Source of the DNA: Bombyx mori
Taxonomy: Eukaryota; Arthropoda; Insecta; Lepidoptera; Bombycidae
Direction: 5' to 3'
Assembly: GCF_030269925.1 (NCBI RefSeq)
Contig: NC_085112.1
Span: 10,355,501 to 10,419,500, forward strand
Length of the DNA: 64,000 nucleotides
Shown here: positions 31,541-42,300 of the stretch, in pieces
Numbering within the stretch: position 1 is the first letter of the stretch
Layout: each line of letters begins with the position of its first letter
The notes under the pieces: generated by a model
What the model was told of the DNA's origin: nothing
Seen by the model: the letters and a program-made list of their open reading frames with translations, nothing else
Database searches by the model: none
Made by a program: the position numbers and the translations under genes

Positions 31541-34500
31541 TGGCGGCAACTGATTGCCATAGTATTGGCCGCCGCCTGTTTGTCATTGACCAAGTGACCA
31601 AGCACCGTTTTTTAATCGACACTGGATCAGACCTATGTTGTTTCCCCCATCACTGGTTACCAGTAAAGCGAAAGGCTACCAAATACGACTTAAGCGCTGC
31701 CAATGGTAGTTGCATTCGGACTTTCGGCACAATTAATTTAAATCTAAACTTCGGGCTACGCCGTAACTTTGTCTGGAAATTTGTCATAGCCGACGTTAAC
31801 TCTGCAATTATCGGATCTGATTTTTTAGCGTTTTACAATCTTTTACCGGATTGCAGAAATGAAAGGATAGTTGATGGGACCACAGGACTATCATCAATTG
31901 CCTCAACCACTGATATTGATCAACCAAGTGTTCGAGCAGTTGCATCTGGAAAGGTCATTTTTACTGAATTATTAGCAGAATTTCCAGACATTACACGACC
32001 ACCAGGGCTGCCTCGAGTCGTTAAGCACCATACGGTCCATTTCATCAAAACAACGGATGGGCCTCCGATTGCCTGCCGTCCCCGCCGCTTAGCCCCTCAG
32101 AAACTAGTTGCAGCTAAGAAAGAGTTCGAGGATATGGTGCAATCTGGTACAGCTCGACCATCCAAAAGTGCCTGGTCATCACCACTGCATATGACAATTA
32201 AAAAAGACGACACCTGGCGTCCATGCGGCGATTACCGGGCCCTAAACGCCAGAACAGTTCCAGATAGGTACCCCGTGCGCCATATTCACGATTTTGCTCA
32301 TAACCTCTCTGGTTCAAAAGTTTTCAGCACCATCGATTTAGTAAAAGCTTATCACCAGATACCGATCGCTGAGGAGGACGTGCCGAAGACAGCAATTGTT
32401 ACACCGTTTGGCCTCTTCGAATTCCCATTCATGACTTTTGGGCTTCGAAACGCGGGACAGACATTCCAGCGATTTATTGATGAGGTCACACGGGGTCTTG
32501 ATTTCTGTTTTCCCTACGTTGATGACATCCTCGTTCATTCAGCTGATGAGAATCTTCATCTGAAACACCTTCGAACCCTCTTCGAACGTCTACAAGAATA
32601 CGGAGTTGTAATTAACCCCTCCAAATGTACTCTGGGAGTAGATGAAGTTAACTTCTTGGGCTATCACATAAACAGTGAAGGGACACGCCCTCCTCAGGCT
32701 CGCATCCAAGTCTTATTGGACTTTCCACCTCCTGAGACGGTACAAGGTATGCGCCGATTTCTCGGTATGCTGAACTACTACCGGCGTTTTGTTCCACATG
32801 CTGCTCAGTTTCAGGCACCGCTAATTGAGGCTCTCGTAGCAACAAAGAGCAAGGGTGCCAGGCCATTTCCTTGGTCCCCAGAGCTACTTCAGCAATTTGA
32901 AGCCTGCAAGCAAAGCTTGTCCTCGGCGACGCTATTACAACATCCTGTGAGTAATTCTAGTTTAGGTCTGTTCACGGATGCCTCCAGTGTTCATATTGGG
33001 TCTTGCCTTCAGCAAAAGGTAAATGGTAAGTGGTTTCCGCTATCTTTTTTTAGTAAGAAACTCACACCCCAGCAAAGACAGTGGCCGACTTACTACAGAG
33101 AATTATTAGCGGTATACGAAAGTGTTCAACATTTTCGATATATTTTAGAAGTCCAGCATGCCACAATTTTTACCGACCACAAACCACTCTTATATGCTTT
33201 CTTACAGAGACGCGAGAAGCTGCCACCTCCTCAGTTAAACCAGTTGTTTTTTATAAGCCAATTCACGACTGACATACAGTATATTAAGGGCGAGGACAAT
33301 ATCGTTGCTGACACAATGTCACGCATCGATATCAACGCCATCGCGCTGGATCAAGATCACGATGCACTCGCGAAGTCTCAGGCTACAGATTCTGAATTGA
33401 AAAATCTGTTACAAAATGGCTCTAGCCTGAGCCTAACTAAAATCAGCCCTCCAGAAGCGAAATCGGCAATTTATTGTGACGTTTCTACAGGTAAGCCACG
33501 TCCGTATTTGACCCTTTCCTTTCGAAGAACCGCGTTCAACCAACTGCACAACTTGAGTCATCCTGGTATCCGTGCTACCACACGCCTCGTGTCAGAACGT
33601 TTCGTTTGGCCATCGATGAAAAGGGACTGCCGTATTTGGTCTCGAAGCTGTGACGCATGTCAACGTAGCAAAGTTTCAAGACACAACTCAGCTCCTACTG
33701 GAAACTTTAACATACCATCCGGTCGCTTCATGCACGTGCATATAGACATTGTAGGGCCATTACCGGTTTGCAACGAATACCGATATTGTTTGACGGCAAT
33801 TGATAGGGTTTCCAGGTGGCCAGAGGTGTGGCCTATGCGCACCATCACGGCAGAGGAAGTGGTGGAAACTTTTACCAGGGAGTGGATTTCCCGTTTTGGA
33901 GTACCGTCAATAATCACAACAGACCAAGGATCCCAATTTGAATCCGATTTGTTTAACCGGCTGCTGCTTCGATTCGCCACCAAGCGTATAAGGACTACCT
34001 CATATCATCCCTGCGCAAACGGAATGATTGAACGTGTCCATAGACAGCTCAAAGCGGCATTAATATGCCATCAAGATTCATGGGTAAGATCCCTTCCCAT
34101 GGTTTTGCTGGGAATGCGGTCAGCCTTTAAAGAAGATTTGGAAGCCACAGTCGCAGAAACGGTGTACGGTGAACCTTTAAGACTCCCTGGAGAGCTGTTA
34201 ATAGCTTCCTCGTCAATAGAAAAAATTGAGGATGCCACCGACTTTGTGGTACAATTGCGTAACAAAATGTCATCTATACGCCCAGTGCCTGCTTCTCGAC
34301 ATTGTAAAAACTCTCCATTTATATTCAAGGAATTGGAAAGCGCTTCTCATGTTTTCCTGAGAGACGATACCATCCGCAGGGCATTGCAGCCGCCATATAC
34401 AGGTCCATATAGAGTATTAGAACGCTCCCCTGATGGGAAAACGTTCACACTGTCCATAAAAAATAACAAAGTTGTCGTGAGTGTAGACAGACTTAAGCCG

Positions 34501-34722
34501 GCTTTCATAGATCACATTGATGATGAACGGAAGCAAGCCGAGCCTTTGTCTTGTCAGCAAAATCAAGCCTTACGACCAATGGATCTTGAAAATCCGCCGC
34601 TGTTGCCGCTGCCAACAAGGCCGCTGTCAATTCCAATAAAAATTCAAGGTGAGAAAACAAAAGAGCCTTATACCACACGCTCAGGCAGACGTGTCAGATT
34701 TAAAAAAAATACTGATTTATAA
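31489..34722 (+). CDS. Pol polyprotein: protease, RT, RNase H, integrase
   Basis: The 1077-codon frame is uninterrupted. Domains in order: aspartic protease with [13 protein letters not shown] (about residues 42-54); reverse transcriptase with [25 protein letters not shown] and [11 protein letters not shown] (YVDD); RNase H with [12 protein letters not shown] and [10 protein letters not shown]; and integrase with the zinc-binding HH-CC segment ending CDACQRSK, then [16 protein letters not shown] and [13 protein letters not shown] for the D-D-E core. A basic tail ([12 protein letters not shown]) ends the protein. The frame is -1 relative to gag with a 52-bp overlap, so expression is likely by -1 frameshifting, although an ATG exists at 31489. 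Confidence 0.93.
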   Translation: MCNSLHLEGGKPKQQSVMAATDCHSIGRRLFVIDQVTKHRFLIDTGSDLCCFPHHWLPVKRKATKYDLSAANGSCIRTFGTINLNLNFGLRRNFVWKFVIADVNSAIIGSDFLAFYNLLPDCRNERIVDGTTGLSSIASTTDIDQPSVRAVASGKVIFTELLAEFPDITRPPGLPRVVKHHTVHFIKTTDGPPIACRPRRLAPQKLVAAKKEFEDMVQSGTARPSKSAWSSPLHMTIKKDDTWRPCGDYRALNARTVPDRYPVRHIHDFAHNLSGSKVFSTIDLVKAYHQIPIAEEDVPKTAIVTPFGLFEFPFMTFGLRNAGQTFQRFIDEVTRGLDFCFPYVDDILVHSADENLHLKHLRTLFERLQEYGVVINPSKCTLGVDEVNFLGYHINSEGTRPPQARIQVLLDFPPPETVQGMRRFLGMLNYYRRFVPHAAQFQAPLIEALVATKSKGARPFPWSPELLQQFEACKQSLSSATLLQHPVSNSSLGLFTDASSVHIGSCLQQKVNGKWFPLSFFSKKLTPQQRQWPTYYRELLAVYESVQHFRYILEVQHATIFTDHKPLLYAFLQRREKLPPPQLNQLFFISQFTTDIQYIKGEDNIVADTMSRIDINAIALDQDHDALAKSQATDSELKNLLQNGSSLSLTKISPPEAKSAIYCDVSTGKPRPYLTLSFRRTAFNQLHNLSHPGIRATTRLVSERFVWPSMKRDCRIWSRSCDACQRSKVSRHNSAPTGNFNIPSGRFMHVHIDIVGPLPVCNEYRYCLTAIDRVSRWPEVWPMRTITAEEVVETFTREWISRFGVPSIITTDQGSQFESDLFNRLLLRFATKRIRTTSYHPCANGMIERVHRQLKAALICHQDSWVRSLPMVLLGMRSAFKEDLEATVAETVYGEPLRLPGELLIASSSIEKIEDATDFVVQLRNKMSSIRPVPASRHCKNSPFIFKELESASHVFLRDDTIRRALQPPYTGPYRVLERSPDGKTFTLSIKNNKVVVSVDRLKPAFIDHIDDERKQAEPLSCQQNQALRPMDLENPPLLPLPTRPLSIPIKIQGEKTKEPYTTRSGRRVRFKKNTDL

Positions 34723-34932
34723 GAACTACTTGTATCTTGTTACCTGTTGTTACCTATCGTTACCTTGTACTTGTTACTTGTTACCTGTAATTTTCACTTA
34801 TAATTCTTCGTTTTATACAATTATTCTTGTAATACATTCGCACGTATACCTAATTATGCGTAATATTAAGAGTATAGTGACAATTTTGATTAAGGGCTCT
34901 CAACTGGCGTATCTTTCTCCGTGGGGGTGTGG

Positions 34933-35188
34933 TGTGGTGAATGGTTTTTCACACACAGATTAACAACGGGAGACGTCCGGAAGAAAAGAAAGACAGGCTG
35001 TCAGATTGAGGGAAAAATGTCATGAGATAAAAATTTGTGTTTTACGTTTTTAAAAGGTTCAAAGGATAAAAACCAATTGATTGTTAATGTATACGATTTT
35101 AAGGTGCGTGTGGAATAAATAAGTGCTTCCTATACTGCAGTTTGAGTTTAATCCGCAACGACGACAGTTGACAACATATTTCCTAAAA
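34933..35188 (+). repeat. 3' LTR
   Basis: Same sequence as 29973-30228 in direct orientation. It is preceded by a G-rich presumed polypurine tract near 34918-34932 and followed by CTATTG, which restores the target flank. Confidence 0.93.
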
Positions 35189-35401
35189 CTATTGTTCAAA
35201 ATTTGTTTTTCGTCATTTGATTTTTCCTACGGTATCTATTCTTTATTCACAAAACACAACCCACATTTTTCTCAATTTCTTCAAAACTTCATTACGGTAC
35301 ATAAGTGTATAATCTATGATTATGTAGATAAACATAGATTAGTCATATTAGCGTAATAGGCTTTTTTTCCAGCTGGAAAGGCAAAAGTGTCATATATAAG
35401 T

Positions 35402-35650
35402 TTACTGGTGGTAGGACCTCTTGTGAGTCCGCGCGGGTGGGTACCACCACCACCCTGCCTATTTCTGCCGTGAAGCAGTAATGCGTTTCGGTTTGAAGGG
35501 TGGGGCAGCCGTTGTAACTATACTTGAGACCTTAGAACTTAGATCTCAAGATGGGTGGCGCATTTACGTTGTGGATGTCTATGGGCTCCAGTAACCACTT
35601 AACACCAGGTGAGCTCGTCCACCCATCTAAGAAATAAAAAATAAATAAAA
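35402..35650 (+). mobile_element. Bm1 SINE, 5'-truncated
   Basis: The Bm1 body from CTGGTGGTAGGACCTCTTGT through GCAGTAATGCGTTTCGGTTT to GTGAGCTCGTCCACCCATCT, then an A-rich tail. The tRNA-like head is missing. Confidence 0.85.
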
Positions 35651-36034
35651 AATGGGATGAAATATAATTTCAGTAAAATGGTGGTCATTTACTGAGACTT
35701 TTCAGTGGACTTTTTGGAGGATCCCGAGAAGCTACGTCTAACAGCTTTATTTTATTTTACCAGATTTGTGCACTTTCACAGATACTAAACAGTTAATAAA
35801 CCACCGTTATTACGCATTTAAGCCCGAAGAGACACTAAATAGACAAAATAAAACAAATCACACAACTTCACTTCTCGCGTTTCCGCCACAAAGTCCGATC
35901 AAAAGCTATAGTCTTAGGTAAATTACTTCATATATAATACACCAAAGTTTACTCTATTGTCCAACACTATTTTCTACTTGCCCTGATAAAACTGGAAAGT
36001 CCTCCGGGCGGCTCTGTAAATTTGGCCACCTTTC
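35651..36034. other. Intergenic DNA, nothing recognised
   Basis: No exon or repeat was recognised. Confidence 0.35.
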
Positions 36035-36322
36035 TTTGATTTTTGGATTATTTTTTTTAGTTATTTGTTCGTCGTTTGTTCGTTAATGTTCGAATGTAAA
36101 AATTGTTTGTTCGTCTTTTATTTTTTTATAATTAATTAAACAAAAGATCACCGTTAAGTGGGCCCCCTTTACTAGATATCTTTATTTTTATCGCTCAGAT
36201 TAATTTATTTTGATCAATTATCGTTTGTTCGACAACTATTAGTGATTGTTCGATCATAAAAACAATTCAATTCCCAATTATTAATTATTTTATATCTAGC
36301 AAACCATCACCTCACGCCTAGA
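36035..36322 (-). repeat. AT-rich dispersed unit, inverted relative to 37552-37985
   Basis: The sequence contains repeated GTTCG words (TTTGTTCGTCGTTTGTTCG, then CAATTATCGTTTGTTCGACA) and ends TCTAGCAAACCATCACCTCA. Its complement recurs at 37552-37985, where one near-complete unit and a second partial unit stand in tandem. It is probably a non-autonomous transposon or satellite-like repeat. Confidence 0.6.
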
Positions 36323-36701
36323 TTGCGCATGCACTAGTTTTGTCAGTCAGCTGGCAATGGCCATATGTTGTAGGTACATATTAACTCCATGGGCCATATT
36401 TACTAGCGTTTTGTTTACACGTGCGTTTATGTCTGTCTAATTATTTCATAATATGTAGATAAAAAAAATATGGAAAACTTCAACAAAAAAATGTCAGTGA
36501 ATTGAATGAAACGGTCGTTGTGGTACGATTAGCGCGGTTTTAATAAATTCTGTTATTTTTAATGATATTGAATATTATCAAGCACATTGAAATTTCAGTG
36601 ATTTCTAATTATTTTTAAGAATATTTTATGAGTACAACTTTCGTGTTAAAATTATACTATTCATTACAATGCAATAGGAGATAGTTATGATACTTGTATC
36701 T
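36323..36701. other. Intergenic DNA, nothing recognised
   Basis: AT-rich sequence without a recognised exon or repeat. Confidence 0.35.
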
Positions 36702-36975
36702 ACATATATATAAAAATGAATTGCTGTTCGTTAGTGTCGCTAAAACTCGAAAACGGCTGGATCGATTTGGCTAATTTTGGTCTTGAATTATTTGTGGAAG
36801 TCCAGAGAAGGTTTAAAAGGTAGATAAATATGAAAATCCTTGGAATTAAATAAAAATAACAATGATGTTTTTCCTTTGATGTGTCCCCTGTCGGATGGAT
36901 TCCTTTTGTTTGTTTTAAGTTTATTGTATACAAAAGTTTAGGTCTTTTATTTATCGATTGAGGCACCACGAAGCT
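36702..36975 (-). repeat. Dispersed lepidopteran repeat, copy B
   Basis: Minus-strand copy of the family described at 7001-7228. It starts TATATATATAAAAATGAATT and ends near ATTGAGGCACCACGAAGC. Confidence 0.7.
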
Positions 36976-37055
36976 AATTTTATTATAAAATTAATAATTC
37001 CTAAATTCATTATGTAGTTCATTGTTCATTGTTGTTGAAATTATAATTACATATT

Positions 37056-37333
37056 TGAGTCGACTATTATCAAAGCCGGCAATGTGACTTTTGGACAATT
37101 ATTGGTAAATCAGAAAAACGAATTATTGACTTTGTATTCCGTTGGCAGTCACAAAACTCTTCTGAACGACATCTTAGATAAATAACAGGTTAAGTATTAA
37201 CCTTTATTTAATGCAGGTTTTGAACCGTATTCTTTGAAGAAGACGATTATATTCAAATCAATCTGTATTGACATATCAATAAATTTTTTTTGTCCAATTG
37301 CACAGATTGCCACCTTTGATAATAGACGACTCA
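37056..37333 (-). mobile_element. Short TIR element (MITE-like), copy 2
   Basis: This 278-bp copy is the inverse of the 1673-1944 element, with ends TGAGTCGACTATTATCAAAG and GATAATAGACGACTCA. Here the flanks are TT on both sides rather than TA. A (TA)12 microsatellite follows at 37404-37427. Confidence 0.7.
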
Positions 37334-37403
37334 TTTGTAAGTTCAAGAAATATGTTGCAGGGACATTTAGTAGAAATTAATTTAAAATGTAAGAATAAAC
37401 TTA

Positions 37404-37428
37404 GTATATATATATATATATATATATA
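37404..37428. repeat. (TA)n microsatellite
   Basis: About twelve perfect TA units. Confidence 0.9.
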
Positions 37429-37551
37429 CTCTATAAACAGGATTTTATTTATAAAAAAATATATTTTCGTCTATATTAACTTAGTTATTATTATTGAGAA
37501 GTATCTTGATTGATATATATTACAAGGCTTCGTTTTTTTTTTAATTTACTT

Positions 37552-37985
37552 GTTTTTTATGATCAATCAATCACCAATAGTCGTCGAACAAACGATAATT
37601 GATCAAAATGAATTAATCTGAGCGATAAAAATAAAGATTTCTAGTAAGAGGAGCCAACTTAAGGGTGATCATTATTTTAATTAATTATAAATAAATAAAA
37701 GACGAACAAACAGTTTTTACATTCGAAATTAACGAACAAATGACGAAAAAATATTTAAAAATAAAAAAAGTCCAAAAATCAAAAAAGGTGGCATGAGGTG
37801 ATGGTTTGTTTATTAGATATAAAATAATTAGTAATTGGGAATTTAATTATTTTTGTGATCGAACAATCATCAATATTCGTCGAACAAAAGATAATTGATC
37901 AAAGTTAATTAATCTGATCGATAAAAATATAAATATCTTGTAAAGGGAGCCAACTTAACGGTGATCATTTGTTTTTTTCGTTTGT
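37552..37985 (+). repeat. Tandem pair of AT-rich units, inverse of 36035-36322
   Basis: Unit 1 (37552 to about 37795) ends AAAAAAGGTGGC; unit 2 starts at once with ATGAGGTGATGGTTTG and runs to GGTGATCATTTG. Shared words include CGAACAAACGATAATTGATC, GAGCGATAAAAATAAAGAT and AGGAGCCAACTTAA. The two units differ by many substitutions. The insertion point of the I-type LINE lies just downstream. Confidence 0.6.
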
Positions 37986-38213
37986 CTCATTTATTTGTCT
38001 CATTAGTCATACTCTATGCTACTTAGTTTCTAGTATCTAATCTATGAACAGTCTTCTTATTTCAAATTACTAATCTATGAAACAGTCCGAGACTTTTTGG
38101 CGGGAAGTCAAACCTATTAGGCGGAATTTTTTGAAAGAAAATTTTCACAAATTGTTTTTACCAGGAATTTGTAACCAGGCATATAATCTCACTATTTATA
38201 GGTGAGCTTCAAC

Positions 38214-39317
38214 ATGAGGGGCAAGCGCAAAAAGCGCAAAGCCGACGATCTACATCAAGATGTGGCAAGTGTCGACGACTCAGATACTTCGACCGATACT
38301 GCTGAAACTGATAAGTATACTATTTATAAATCGGAAAATTACTGCCGTCAGTATCCAGAAGATGGCGGTAATTTTGAATATATTGTAATATATGAAAGTT
38401 CCGAAACCAGGCCAATAGGCGACAGAGACCTCATGTCCCTTGGCGCTTCATTGAAACGAGGCAACAAGGGCATAAAAAGATTTAAGAGAATAAACAAATA
38501 CAAAATCGGAGCTATATTCGAGCGGCCAGGGTTAGCTAATAGCGCCCTATATAATACCAAAACATTAAAGGACCTGCACCTAAAAGCATCAATTCCCGCT
38601 TTACTCACTGAAACTACTGGTGTAATTCGAAATGTTCCCACTTATATGTCGAACAAAAACATATATAATGGATTATCAAGTTCCAGAGATGTAGTTTCCG
38701 TGCGTCGACTTATGCGTCGAGGCCGCGATGAGGACGGCAAATCGTGTTTGCTGCCCACCCAAACAGTTGCCTTAACTTTCGCCTGCCCTACATTACCAGA
38801 CAGTGTCGATATAGATTCATGGTACTTCGAGGTAAGCCTATACATTCCACCAGTTAGCCAATGCCTGCGTTGTCTACGCTACGGTCATATCGGCAAATTT
38901 TGTAAGAATTCGCAAAAATGCACCATCTGCGGTGAAGAACACCTATACAGAGACTGCCCTAAAGATCCCAAGGAAGCCATTTGTGTTCACTGCAGTGGCA
39001 ATCACATAGCAATTTCTTCAGATTACCCTATTAAGAAAAAAAAAATTGAAGAAAATAGAACTAAATACCAAAAAGTTGCATACGCCGATTTATTCAATGA
39101 GAAGTCTTTTCCAACATTAAACAAGTCTAAACCAACTGATAATATAAAAAACCTCCTACAGTGCGATGACTTTGTAAACTTACTTATTTCTTCTATTATC
39201 AAAATAATATCTCTCAACAAGTCTGACGAAACGCCTGTTACTTCTGCAGGCATCAAAAGCATTCTATTAGATACTTTCAGTACAAACAAAAACAGAAATA
39301 AACTTAAAACCACTTAA
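38214..39317 (+). CDS. I-type LINE ORF1 (Gag-like, zinc knuckles)
   Basis: This nucleic-acid-binding protein of the retrotransposon has 367 aa from the ATG at 38214; a GTG four codons upstream is unlikely to be the start. The N-terminus is strongly basic (RGKRKKRKADD). The middle carries an RRM-like region without clear motifs. Zinc knuckles follow: CLRCLRYGHIGKFC (CX2CX4HX4C) and CTICGEEHLYRDC (CX2CX3HX4C). A third, CVHCSGNHIAISSD, has Asp in place of the last Cys. Three knuckles are typical of I-clade ORF1. ORF2 starts 7 bp after the stop. Confidence 0.88.
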   Translation: MRGKRKKRKADDLHQDVASVDDSDTSTDTAETDKYTIYKSENYCRQYPEDGGNFEYIVIYESSETRPIGDRDLMSLGASLKRGNKGIKRFKRINKYKIGAIFERPGLANSALYNTKTLKDLHLKASIPALLTETTGVIRNVPTYMSNKNIYNGLSSSRDVVSVRRLMRRGRDEDGKSCLLPTQTVALTFACPTLPDSVDIDSWYFEVSLYIPPVSQCLRCLRYGHIGKFCKNSQKCTICGEEHLYRDCPKDPKEAICVHCSGNHIAISSDYPIKKKKIEENRTKYQKVAYADLFNEKSFPTLNKSKPTDNIKNLLQCDDFVNLLISSIIKIISLNKSDETPVTSAGIKSILLDTFSTNKNRNKLKTT

Positions 39318-39324
39318 TTTTTTT

Positions 39325-42300
39325 ATGGACCACTTGAACATAATTCAGTGGAATGCTCAAAGTCTATCTAGTAATAAACATGCTTTTACATATTTCCTTT
39401 ACAATAATGATATACATATTGCTTTAATTTCTGAAACATGGTTAAAACCCGAAAAAAAATTTCATATCAAAGGTTACAAAATAGAAAGATTAGATATTGG
39501 TAGCAACCATAATGGTGTTGCTATACTTATAAAAAATAATTTAAACTATATTAGATTAAATACATTACATGATGATTCTTTGCAGAACATAGCTATTAGA
39601 TTACAGTTCAACAATGAAGAAATCTCTATTGTTAGCTTCTATAGTCCTACTTCAGCTGCCTCGCAAAATTTTACTTATACACATATCAATAATTTGATTG
39701 ATTCTCTTCCAAAGCCCTTGCTATTGGCAGGTGATTTTAATGCTCATCATACAATGTGGGGTTGCACTTCGAATAATGGTCGTGGTACAACACTACATAG
39801 TATTATTGAAGATAGTGATCTTTGTATACTCAATGATGGACAAGCCACCACTGTGGGTTCCCACAAATGGCGTCCCAATGCATTAGATCTCACAATTGTT
39901 TCATCATCACTATCACTTCGTTGCAACTGGTCTGTTCACAATGATCCAATGGGCAGCTATCACTTGCCAACTGTCACTAGCATCTTGTTCAGCTATTCTG
40001 AAAATACAAATAACAAAGCAAGTCAGGGTAATTTTTCCAAACCAAGCTACATAAATGTTGACTGGTTCAAGTATAAACAAATTGTTGACTCCAAAATTTT
40101 AGATCACACTTTCGATTTTTCCGATCCCATTCTTTCATACACCATTTTTTGTAATATTTTATTGGAAAGTGTCAATGATGCTAACACGAAACCAAAAAAC
40201 ATAACCTTATCACACAACACAAATCACAAAAAAAGGCTATGTCTACCTTGGTGGAATCAGACCTGTACTGCTGCCATAGAACAGTGTCGCAAGGTTTATT
40301 TGCAATTCAAATCAGATCCTTCTATGGAAAACTATATCTCATTTAAAAAACAACAAGCACTTAAAAAACTTTCACTTAATAAAGAAAGAGAAGCTTCTTG
40401 GACAGCTTTTTGTGAGTTACTCAACAGACAAACGCCATTATCGACCATCTGGAAAACAATAAGAAAATTTAACAAAACCTATCACAACAATAATATTAAA
40501 AGCTCTACAAATAGCAGTTGGATACAAGATTTTTTAAATAAATTTTCATCAAACCCCCAGTCACAGGTCAATTTCAATATCCATGTATCAAACACACATA
40601 CACACAATGAATTTCTTACTAAAAGTTTTACTTTACCTGAACTACATAGTGCTCTCAACTCTAGACGCGATACGGCCTTTGGTTTGGATAATATTTCATA
40701 CAAAATGCTAAAGAATCTCTCAGTTGACGTGAAAAAAATGTTAATTCTCATATTAAACCTACTTTGGAATGCATCTCTGATCCCACCGGAGTGGAAAATT
40801 GATTGCCTTGTACCAATACTAAAACCAGGCAAAGATAACACAAATCACAATTCATACCGACCTATAGCTCTGACATCTTGTTTTGGTAAACTTTTTGAGC
40901 AAATGTTAAAACAAAGATTAGAGTTCTATATAGAATCAAATAAATTATTACCTTCAAATCAATTTGGTTTCCGTAGAGGTTTTTCTGCTGCTGAAAGTAT
41001 GAATAATCTTTACTTAGATATTCATAGTGCATTTGCATATAACAGATTCCTTGTCTGTGTTTTTCTTGATATTGTTGGAGCATTTAATAATGTTGACCAT
41101 AAAGTTCTCACTAGAGAGCTATTGACTCTTGGCATACCTGTTAAAATAATTGCTTGGATTTTTTATTTTTTACATGGCCGACAAGTATATGTTAAATTTA
41201 ATAATAATTTATACGGTCCAAAACCCTCTTATTTGGGAGTTTGTCAAGGTGGAATACTTAGTCCATTATTGTTTATTCTGTATATTCATAAATTAAATAT
41301 TGTTCTTGGTCCAGAAGTCACAAACTTACAATATGCTGATGATTTAGCTGTGTACTGCTCAGAATCTAACATGGTAATAGCAGAAAACAAATTAAACACA
41401 GCTTTAAAAAAATTAAAAGTTTACTTTAATTACTTAAAATTGGATATAAGTTTGAGTAAATCGAAAGTAGTGGTTTTTAGTAGATCTAGAAATTTATGTG
41501 CTAACTTATATTATAATGATAACTTAAACCCTATGGTAGATGAATTTAAATTTCTTGGTGTAATATTTACCAAGAATTTATCTTGGAATAAGCATGTTTA
41601 TGACTTGTCAGACAGAGCTTCTAAAGCCTTCAATATTCTTAAGCCTCTTGCAAGGACATCATGGGGTGCTGACCCTAAAATTTTACTTATGTTGTACAAA
41701 TCTATAGTCCGATCTCATTTTGAGTACAGCTATTTTTGTTACGCATCAAATTCCATTCTTATTAAAAAGCTTGAAATTATCCAAAACAACAGTTTGCGAT
41801 TAATAACTGGTGCCATGAAAACCACACCAATAATATCTATGCAAGTAGAATGTAACGTCCCACCATTACATCTAAGATTCAAATTTTTAAAATTTAAATT
41901 TCTTCTTAAGCTCTTTGCTATTTCACATCATGCACTACTGCGAAAACTTCAGCATTCCCAAACTATTCCTTCTTCCATTAATTCCCCAAAATACCCTTTC
42001 ATTCTTCTTCACTTCTCGAATTTTATGGCGTTTGTTGAGCAATATAACATTTACAAAGCAGTTGATAAATGGGCTTGTTATGAAGATACATTTGAGAGTA
42101 AATTCTGTGCTATGCGTATATCTATAAATAATGACCTTAAATCTAAAGAAGACTTTGATCAACACATAACCGAATGGCCTGATTTTCACTGTATTTATAC
42201 TGACGCCTCAAAATCAGATCAAGGAGTATCACTAGCCTATTATCACAACAATATTAAGGTTGGATATGGATTTGGTTTACCACCTTCATCCAGCATTTTC

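Larger units (their letters stand above)
29973..35188 (+). mobile_element. Complete Ty3/gypsy LTR retrotransposon (CsRn1-like), 5216 bp
   Basis: Direct LTRs of 256 bp at 29973-30228 and 34933-35188 read identical to me throughout. The outer flanks share AACTAT, giving a 4-6 bp target duplication whose exact edge is ambiguous because it overlaps the LTR ends. A primer binding site, TGGTGACCCCGACACG, follows the 5' LTR, and a G-rich tract (GTGGGGGTGTGG) precedes the 3' LTR. Gag and pol ORFs are open. Identical LTRs mean a very recent insertion. Confidence 0.95.

Noticed and set aside
34740..34800. Repeated GTTACCTG words after the pol ORF
   Set aside because: Short, imperfect and inside the gypsy 3' untranslated region; not a separate repeat locus.
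36700..36969. 89-codon frame repeated as an 86-codon frame at 63445-63705
   Set aside because: Both fall inside copies of a non-coding dispersed repeat; frame openness reflects copying, not selection.
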